Below are positions 62,401 to 64,000 of a stretch of DNA of 64,000 bases, piece by piece. The notes under the pieces were generated by a model, which saw nothing but the letters and a program-made list of their open reading frames with translations, was not told the origin of the DNA and did not search any database. Source of the stretch: Apus apus. Its lineage: Eukaryota > Chordata > Aves > Apodiformes > Apodidae. Positions within the stretch are counted from its first letter, which is position 1. The number at the start of each line of letters is the position of its first letter. The stretch lies in contig NC_067312.1 of the NCBI RefSeq assembly GCF_020740795.1, positions 50,735,905 through 50,799,904 of the forward strand, given 5' to 3'. The translations under genes were made by a program, and so were the position numbers.

Positions 62401-63161
62401 CAGTACTGTTCTGATAAAGTTCTCACACTTTGCCTCCAAAACATGGACAGGGAAACACCAGAACACACTACATTTGAGGATAAGGTAATTTTATCGCAGA
62501 AACTATCAATAACATCAATTTCACTTTGATAGTTTCTTGCAGTAAATTTCAAGAAAATAAATTAGACTTTAATGGACACACAAAATTTCCCACTCCATTA
62601 AACCTGAGAATACTTTTTTTTCCCTTCCTTTCAGATTTAAATAAAAAACTTACATCTTTTCCCAGGACTCTAAGTTCAAACTGTGTTTCCTTGAAGTGAA
62701 CTTTTGTAATTCTGGGCCTGTAATATGGGAAAAAAAGACAGACAGAACTTAACAAGCATTTAAATTAATGCATATTAAAGTATAAAGTTGTATATATTTC
62801 CATATAAAGACAAAAAAGGAAATCACAGATTATTTCTTTCAGATATGCACCAGATATCAATAGAAAATTAGCAGTATTTAAACATTTCTCAGCATGAATA
62901 TAGTAACGATGAACTGTTCTTTTCAGTAGCTGGATTATCAAAGATTGAAAAATCTGCATGATCCCCACAATTGATACAATTAACTGTTCAAACAGGTACC
63001 ACAAATCACACATTTCCATACAATACTATTGCTATTGTTTTAGCAGAGACTGCACATTTAAATTATACATACCAGAAATATTTTCCTACTTGTTTTTTAT
63101 TCTTGTAGACAACAACTCCTATGGGTGTTAAACCTAAAAAATACTCAGATTTGTTTTCACC
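8339..63161 (-). CDS. EPB41L4A: EPB41L4A, band 4.1-like protein 4A, C-terminal half (16 exons)
   Basis: Sixteen exons on the minus strand join into 1401 coding bases: 466 residues and a TGA stop. Exons are 63073-63161, 62654-62717, 55616-55707, 54611-54688, 48836-48948, 39944-40025, 33614-33697, 31038-31151, 29089-29136, 25033-25110, 18311-18430, 12593-12640, 11906-11974, 10888-10998, 9971-10052 and 8339-8467. The frame stays open across every junction. Residues 1-82 are the FERM C-lobe (PH-like), about 83-125 the FERM-adjacent region, and the rest a basic Ser/Arg-rich tail. The sequence closely matches my memory of vertebrate EPB41L4[60 protein letters not shown] and GSKDSL are all present. 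The family links membrane proteins to the cortical actin cytoskeleton; EPB41L4A is reported as a beta-catenin-responsive gene. The start codon, FERM N- and M-lobes and promoter are outside the window. EPB41L5 is the nearest alternative but lacks this tail. Confidence 0.94.
8468..9970 (-). other. EPB41L4A last intron
   Basis: A 1503-base AT-rich intron without a recognised repeat apart from an A-run near 9520-9535. Confidence 0.7.
9971..10052 (-). CDS. EPB41L4A: EPB41L4A exon: penultimate coding exon
   Basis: An 82-base exon, phase 2 in and phase 0 out, acceptor AATTCCAG and donor ACAG|GTTAGT. It encodes [16 protein letters not shown], which is conserved, then [11 protein letters not shown], which differs from the mammalian sequence I remember. 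This is the fastest-diverging piece of the tail. Confidence 0.9.
10888..10998 (-). CDS. EPB41L4A: EPB41L4A exon: tail, [19 protein letters not shown] block
   Basis: A 111-base symmetric exon (phase 2-2), acceptor TCTCTTAG and donor TGAA|GTATGT. It encodes [20 protein letters not shown], then [16 protein letters not shown]. This is the last of the symmetric run and the most Arg/His/Ser/Tyr-rich block of the tail. Local CpG density is higher than in the flanking introns, as expected for CGN arginine codons under coding constraint. Confidence 0.94.
11906..11974 (-). CDS. EPB41L4A: EPB41L4A exon: tail, [22 protein letters not shown]
   Basis: A 69-base symmetric exon (phase 2-2), acceptor TTTCTAG and donor TAGA|GTGAGT. 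It encodes [20 protein letters not shown], then KI, a conserved string of the C-terminal region. The split codons are Gln (CA|G) and Glu (GA|G). Confidence 0.93.
12593..12640 (-). CDS. EPB41L4A: EPB41L4A exon: tail, [15 protein letters not shown]
   Basis: A 48-base symmetric exon (phase 2-2), acceptor TATTTATAG and donor TTCA|GTAAGT. It encodes [15 protein letters not shown] with a split Ser before it and a split Gln after it. It continues the RS repeat and starts a short amphipathic helix. The exon upstream of it in the transcript is 5670 bases away, the one downstream only 618 bases. Confidence 0.93.
15226..15401. repeat. (AAGG)44 microsatellite
   Basis: An uninterrupted run of 44 AAGG units (176 bases), preceded by a degenerate A/G-rich run from about 15165. 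It creates long spurious frames in both directions (Arg-Lys-Glu-Gly and Leu-Pro-Ser-Phe periods) that are not genes. The length is probably polymorphic. Confidence 0.98.
17922..17968 (-). mobile_element. CR1 LINE tail remnant
   Basis: ATCATAGAATGGCTAGGGCT, then GGAAGGGACTTAAAATCTCA: the reverse complement of the CR1 3' end. Confidence 0.75.
18311..18430 (-). CDS. EPB41L4A: EPB41L4A exon: tail, [15 protein letters not shown] block
   Basis: A 120-base symmetric exon (phase 2-2), acceptor CTTTTGCAG and donor CGATC|GTATGT. It encodes [20 protein letters not shown], then [19 protein letters not shown]. The stretch ends in an Arg/Ser repeat that continues in the next exon as SRSRSPD. The first half is predicted helical and charged. 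Confidence 0.94.
19994..20039. repeat. 23-bp perfect tandem duplication
   Basis: The unit starting GCTTGACTGTATGTCAACCC occurs twice back to back without mismatch, so the duplication is recent or preserved. Confidence 0.95.
21158..22735 (+). mobile_element. CR1 LINE with internal deletion, plus strand
   Basis: The left part encodes the C-terminal endonuclease-to-RT linker ([46 protein letters not shown]). Near 21700-21740 it jumps directly to sequence normally downstream of the RT core (WQ-type GVPQG region, read with frameshifts). It ends with the usual ORF end, 3' UTR and TTCTGTGATTCT tail. The RT core, including the acidic catalytic motifs, is largely missing. Many stops and shifts make it dead. 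Confidence 0.9.
25033..25110 (-). CDS. EPB41L4A: EPB41L4A exon: tail, RSRSRC / [12 protein letters not shown] block
   Basis: A 78-base symmetric exon (phase 2-2), acceptor CTCTCCAG and donor ACAG|GTGATC. It encodes [20 protein letters not shown], then RKKRN, with Arg codons split at both edges. A Ser/Glu-rich acidic patch lies between two basic clusters. It is followed by a 6602-base intron carrying a 1.6-kb CR1 copy. Confidence 0.94.
25111..29088 (-). other. EPB41L4A intron, no recognised element
   Basis: About 4 kb. Nothing supportable beyond short low-complexity runs; open frames such as 26465-26794 have no recognisable product. Confidence 0.5.
29089..29136 (-). CDS. EPB41L4A: EPB41L4A exon: tail, [11 protein letters not shown] microexon-like
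   Basis: A 48-base symmetric exon (phase 2-2), acceptor TGTCACAG and donor AAG|GTAAAT. It encodes [15 protein letters not shown] between two split Arg codons. [17 protein letters not shown] is the matching string in vertebrate EPB41L4A as I recall it. The donor GTAAAT is weaker than its neighbours, and the exon is short, so it is a good candidate for alternative skipping. Confidence 0.92.
29137..31037 (-). other. EPB41L4A intron, A/C-rich run
   Basis: An intron of 1.9 kb with an (AAAAC)-type run at 29205-29270 on the plus strand and otherwise nothing recognised. Confidence 0.5.
31038..31151 (-). CDS. EPB41L4A: EPB41L4A exon: tail, [11 protein letters not shown] block
   Basis: A 114-base symmetric exon (phase 2-2), acceptor TTAACCCTAG and donor GGAG|GTAAGA. 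It encodes [20 protein letters not shown], then [17 protein letters not shown]. Several Ser-Pro and Arg-x-x-Ser sequences are potential phosphorylation sites by pattern only. The following Arg is split AG|G. Confidence 0.93.
32462..32540 (-). mobile_element. Possible ancient CR1-like tail
   Basis: GTGCCATCTGGTTCAGTGTC, then CTGTTTCCAACAGTGGCCA, resembles the 3' region of old amniote CR1-type LINEs. It is strongly diverged. Confidence 0.35.
33130..33358 (-). mobile_element. Possible old CR1 RT-region relic
   Basis: Phrases such as CCAGGTCTTCAACAAAGACA, CTCAATAGCAGAGATC and ATCCTGGTGGAAAGTCACTG line up loosely with the reverse complement of the CR1 FADD region and the bases after it. It is too diverged for a firm call. 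Confidence 0.35.
33359..33420 (-). mobile_element. CR1 LINE 3' fragment
   Basis: CACAGAATCACAGAATTGTC, then ACAGCTGGAAAAGACCTCTA and AGATCA: the reverse complement of a CR1 tail, better preserved than the sequence next to it. Confidence 0.8.
33614..33697 (-). CDS. EPB41L4A: EPB41L4A exon: tail, APWEENGPQ block
   Basis: An 84-base symmetric exon (phase 2-2), acceptor TTTATTTAG and donor AGAG|GTAAGG. It encodes [16 protein letters not shown], then [11 protein letters not shown], with split Ser codons at both edges. It is the first of eight consecutive frame-neutral tail exons. It sits among degraded LINE relics that do not reach into the coding bases. Confidence 0.93.
34190..34700 (-). mobile_element. 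Ancient L3/CR1-type LINE relic
   Basis: The plus strand carries, in order, weak matches to the reverse complement of an old CR1/L3 ORF2 end. They are CTTAATCTCTCCTAGAATAG, CTCTGATTATCCTTACTG, AGATGGAGGCAAATAAGACA, CCTTTCCCAGTAACTACTTA and ACACTGAGCATGCATCTGAC. The order is collinear with the family as I know it, which supports homology despite the divergence. Confidence 0.5.
34735..34756. repeat. 22-bp perfect palindrome
   Basis: AAGATGGTCTT followed by AAGACCATCTT is self-complementary without a spacer. Two further partial copies of the CTTAAGAC core follow within 25 bases. Confidence 0.95.
35790..38275 (+). mobile_element. CR1 LINE, 2.5 kb, 5'-truncated, plus strand
   Basis: Starts in the endonuclease domain ([17 protein letters not shown]) and runs through the linker ([17 protein letters not shown]), the RT fingers ([20 protein letters not shown]) and the palm ([20 protein letters not shown]). 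It then passes the catalytic box, read here FAGDTKLG instead of FADDTKLG, and the C-terminal ORF2. It ends in a 3' UTR with ATTCTATTCTATGATTCTGT. Several frameshifts and stops break it, and the box has lost one catalytic Asp. It lies antisense in an EPB41L4A intron. Confidence 0.95.
38856..38955 (-). mobile_element. CR1 LINE 3' fragment
   Basis: AATCACAGAATGACAGAATA, then GTTTAGGGTTGGCAGGAACC and CAAGCAGGGACACATAGAGC: the reverse complement of a CR1 3' end. Confidence 0.85.
39468..39825 (+). mobile_element. CR1 LINE 3' end with internal G/T run
   Basis: Begins in the end of ORF2 (GGCCTCCTCTCCCAAGTGAA), passes GGAACAGCCTGCCCAGGAAG, and ends GTCCTTTCCAATTATGACGA, then TTTTGTGATTCTGTGA. Between the ORF end and the tail a G/T-rich low-complexity run (about 39692-39756) is inserted or expanded. 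It lies only 119 bases from the 3' edge of exon 39944-40025. Confidence 0.88.
39944..40025 (-). CDS. EPB41L4A: EPB41L4A exon: tail, IIAPSPVK block
   Basis: An 82-base exon, phase 1 in and phase 2 out, acceptor TTTTCCCCAG and donor AAG|GTATGT. It encodes [15 protein letters not shown], then [11 protein letters not shown]. The [17 protein letters not shown] string is typical of EPB41L4A. The first half seems a few residues shorter than the mammalian protein as I remember it. The exon lies between plus-strand CR1 copies on one side and minus-strand CR1 copies on the other. Confidence 0.92.
40128..40170. repeat. TA/CA low-complexity run
   Basis: ATATTATATTATATATATAT, then ACACATATATATAATTACAC. 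Simple AT-rich repeat near the intron start. Confidence 0.9.
40941..41070. repeat. Alternating TA/CA tract with nested palindromes
   Basis: About 130 bases of almost pure purine-pyrimidine alternation. It is bounded by two direct copies of CATATACAGCTGTATG (40941-40956) and CATATACAGCTATATG (41055-41070). Positions 40973-41002 form a perfect 30-base palindrome. Spurious frames rich in Tyr, Ile, Cys and Val arise here. Confidence 0.95.
45053..45729 (+). mobile_element. Solo LTR of an endogenous retrovirus
   Basis: A 677-base element beginning TGTGCTGG and ending AATGACA (TG...CA ends), flanked on both sides by ATTAT (45048-45052 and 45730-45734), a 5-base target-site duplication. An AATAAA lies at 45544-45549 after a TGTGT-rich run, in the plus orientation. 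No primer-binding site, internal gene or second LTR is adjacent, so the provirus has been lost by LTR recombination. A 5-base duplication fits several ERV classes; the family is not named. Confidence 0.82.
46267..47295 (-). mobile_element. CR1 LINE, 5'-truncated, minus strand
   Basis: Read on the minus strand it retains [58 protein letters not shown], then the ORF2 C-terminus and 3' UTR. The catalytic FADD box is intact, but only the last third of the element is present. Confidence 0.93.
48834..48835 (-). promoter_or_regulatory. EPB41L4A: GC 5' splice site (GC-AG intron)
   Basis: On the minus strand the exon-intron junction reads ACAG|GCAAGT. Apart from the T-to-C change it is a perfect donor, as is typical of functional GC-AG introns. 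The acceptor at 40026-40027 is a normal AG after a pyrimidine tract. Confidence 0.85.
48836..48948 (-). CDS. EPB41L4A: EPB41L4A exon: FERM-adjacent region, part 2, with GC donor
   Basis: A 113-base exon, phase 2 in and phase 1 out, acceptor TTTTCCAG. It encodes [20 protein letters not shown], then [17 protein letters not shown], a conserved block ending the FA region. The exon ends ACAG and the intron begins GCAAGT, so this is a GC-AG intron. The nearest GT would leave two bases and put a stop codon near the start of the next exon, whereas the GC site gives Gly (G|GA) and an open frame. A 60-base extension of the open frame past the donor looks like intron. Confidence 0.92.
49798..49880 (-). 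mobile_element. CR1 LINE 3' fragment
   Basis: AGAGAATCATAGAATGGTTT, then GGGCTGGAAGGGCCCTTAAA: the reverse complement of a CR1 tail. Confidence 0.85.
50967..52790 (-). mobile_element. CR1 LINE, 1.8 kb, with a long open frame
   Basis: On the minus strand a 308-codon frame (51603-52529) covers the RT thumb-to-palm order. Landmarks are [60 protein letters not shown] and [12 protein letters not shown]. It then jumps to [20 protein letters not shown]. The segment that should hold the FADD box is missing, in frame. A second frame (51260-51613) continues the ORF2 C-terminus. The first acidic RT motif (LDFSKAFD) is kept. Confidence 0.93.
54611..54688 (-). CDS. EPB41L4A: EPB41L4A exon: FERM-adjacent region, part 1
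   Basis: A 78-base exon with phase 2 at both ends, acceptor CTACATAG and donor CAG|GTGAAT. It encodes [20 protein letters not shown] followed by YKRRY, then half of a Ser codon. The SKFGSxxYxxRYSGRT pattern, completed by the next exon, is the FERM-adjacent (FA) motif, which carries phosphorylation sites in 4.1 proteins. Its length is a multiple of three, but skipping it would break the FA motif. Confidence 0.94.
55616..55707 (-). CDS. EPB41L4A: EPB41L4A exon: end of FERM C-lobe
   Basis: A 92-base exon, phase 0 in and phase 2 out. The acceptor TTGTTTTCAG and donor CAG|GTGAGT are strong. It encodes [13 protein letters not shown], then [15 protein letters not shown]. The KHLWKCxVEHHxFFR pattern is the C-terminal alpha-helix of the FERM C-lobe, shared across EPB41L4 and EPB41L5. 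An Arg codon is split AG|A with the next exon. Confidence 0.95.
56795..56879 (+). mobile_element. CR1 LINE 3' tail
   Basis: TCCCATGATGATCTTTCGAG, GTCCCTTCCAACCCCTAAGA, then two tail octamers (GATTCAGCGATTCTGTGA). Confidence 0.85.
59180..59660. mobile_element. Possible endogenous-retrovirus-derived fragment
   Basis: This stretch is richer in G and C than the intron around it. It holds TATATGGAATGGAATATCTC, then TGGCCAGTTTTGCTGTCTGT, and ends with CTGGATCAAACCAGGACAGC. These strings resemble sequences near the 3' end of avian endogenous retroviruses as I remember them. No LTR ends or target duplication were seen. Confidence 0.4.
62654..62717 (-). CDS. EPB41L4A: EPB41L4A exon: FERM C-lobe, central strands
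   Basis: A 64-base exon, phase 2 in and phase 0 out, with acceptor ATTACAG and donor GAT|GTAAGT. It completes the split Trp and reads [21 protein letters not shown], minus or plus the edge residue. The W-P-x-I-T-K-x-x-F pattern is the hallmark of the C-lobe in the 4.1 family, where paralogues have WPKITRLDF. It is followed by the second largest intron of the window, 6946 bases. Confidence 0.94.
63073..63161 (-). CDS. EPB41L4A: EPB41L4A exon: FERM C-lobe, first strands
   Basis: First exon visible in the window, 89 bases, phase 0 in and phase 2 out. The acceptor is a pyrimidine-rich TTTTCTAG and the donor is TG|GTATGT. It encodes [13 protein letters not shown] followed by [15 protein letters not shown], the opening beta-strands of the PH-like FERM C-lobe (residues 1-29 of the window protein). 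The Trp codon is split across the 355-base intron to 62717. The preceding exon, expected to end the FERM M-lobe, was not found up to 64000. Confidence 0.93.
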
Positions 63162-64000
63162 CTAGAAAATAAAAATGTATGTCATTAATACAGGAGCAGT
63201 GAGGTCTAGAGAGGAGTCAGCCTGATGACTGACATGAACATACTGTTTCAATCTCTGTGCAAATATGAAAATAGTACTTGATCTACTGACAAGAATTCTC
63301 ATACATTAAAGAACTTTCAGGCATTGAGGCAAAGAGACAAGAAAGAATGTTAAGAGGGGAAAAAAGGGAGACTCCACATGCCATGGTAAAAAAAAACACC
63401 AAAGCTTCTGTTTTGAAGAATTACCTTTGGCTATATGGCAAATGGCCAAAACTCAGAAACTAAACTCTTCATTCAGACATCAATGCAACAGACATCCTAA
63501 CTTTCAGCTGAAGGTAAACAGTGACTTTCTGACCCATTCTGCTATATTATAACCTCATGCCTTCTCCCTCCTAAAATATCTACCAAGTGAAGTAGCTTCT
63601 CTGAGGGATTCAGAGCTTTTCTTCTTTTCTTCTTTTCTTTTTTTTTTTTTTTTCAGAATGAGTAGAGACATGCAGGGAATAGTCACATGCGTGATCTCTT
63701 CCAAAGGAAACCATTCCTGAGGTCAGTATCCAAATCATAAACCACATTGGGAAAGAACAGGGTGAAAACCCTGGCGATGAGTGGCAGAAGGCCCCTGCCT
63801 CCTCAGTTTCACAGAATTACAGAATTATTCTGGTTGGAAAAGATCTTTGAGATCATTGAGTCCAACCATTAACCTGCTTCTACTGAGTTTAGAGCTAAAC
63901 CGCATCCCTAAGCACCACAACTAGGCATCTTTCAAACACCTCCCAGGGTGGTGATTCAACCACCTCCTTGGGCTGTCTGTTCCAGTGTTTAACATATCTT
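63162..64000 (-). other. EPB41L4A intron, partial
   Basis: Start of the intron upstream of exon 63073-63161, running out of the window. It contains a pyrimidine run at 63618-63655 on the plus strand and a CR1 at its end. Confidence 0.7.
63808..64000 (-). mobile_element. CR1 LINE 3' end, cut by window edge
   Basis: TTTCACAGAATTACAGAATT, then GAGTCCAACCATTAACCTGC, GCACCACAACTAGGCATCTT and CACCTCCTTGGGCTGTCTGT: a CR1 3' UTR and ORF end on the minus strand, continuing past 64000. Confidence 0.9.

Larger units (their letters stand above)
55708..62653 (-). other. EPB41L4A intron in the FERM C-lobe region
   Basis: A 6.9-kb intron with A/C-rich runs at 56685-56745 and 60960-61045, a CR1 tail at 56795 and an ERV-like stretch at 59180-59660. 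No coding exon was found inside it. Confidence 0.6.

Overview
The window is eukaryotic nuclear DNA from a bird. It carries many CR1 LINE copies with typical avian tails (AGAATCATAGAATGG on one strand, GATTCTATG-type octamers on the other), one solo retroviral LTR, and a split gene with GT-AG introns. I cannot name the species from the sequence.

One protein-coding gene could be assembled. It lies on the minus strand and is the 3' half of EPB41L4A (band 4.1-like protein 4A, also NBL4), a FERM-domain protein of the cell cortex. Sixteen exons from 63161 down to 8339 join into one open frame of 466 codons plus a stop. They encode, in order, the FERM C-lobe (63161-55616), the FERM-adjacent segment (54688-48836), and a long basic, Ser/Arg-rich tail (40025-8339). 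Every splice junction was checked by phase. Fourteen of the fifteen introns inside the window begin with GT. The one after exon 48836-48948 begins with GC. Eight consecutive tail exons are symmetric (phase 2-2). The 5' half of the gene lies beyond position 64000.

Region by region: 1-4300 holds CR1 pieces and a duplicated unique block with a plus-strand poly(A)-signal-like motif, possibly the end of a transcript converging on EPB41L4A. 4300-8338 is the 3' UTR and 3' flank. 8339-12640 is a compact cluster of five exons. 12641-18310 is an intron without recognised LINE copies until a short CR1 fragment near its end; it carries a 176-bp AAGG microsatellite and stretches that look like conserved non-coding DNA. 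18311-40025 alternates small exons with CR1 copies, including a 1.6-kb and a 2.5-kb plus-strand copy and older LINE relics. 40026-54610 has large introns with a TA/CA palindromic tract, the solo LTR and two long minus-strand CR1 copies. 54611-63161 holds the FERM C-lobe and the start of the FERM-adjacent exons. The window ends in another CR1.

No operons, CRISPR arrays or bacterial features are present. I found no clearly new biological system. The observations most worth checking are the GC-AG intron, the train of frame-neutral Ser/Arg exons, the duplicated poly(A)-like block downstream of the gene, and inverted CR1 copies around a single small exon. Family assignments rest on recognition from memory; no database search was run.
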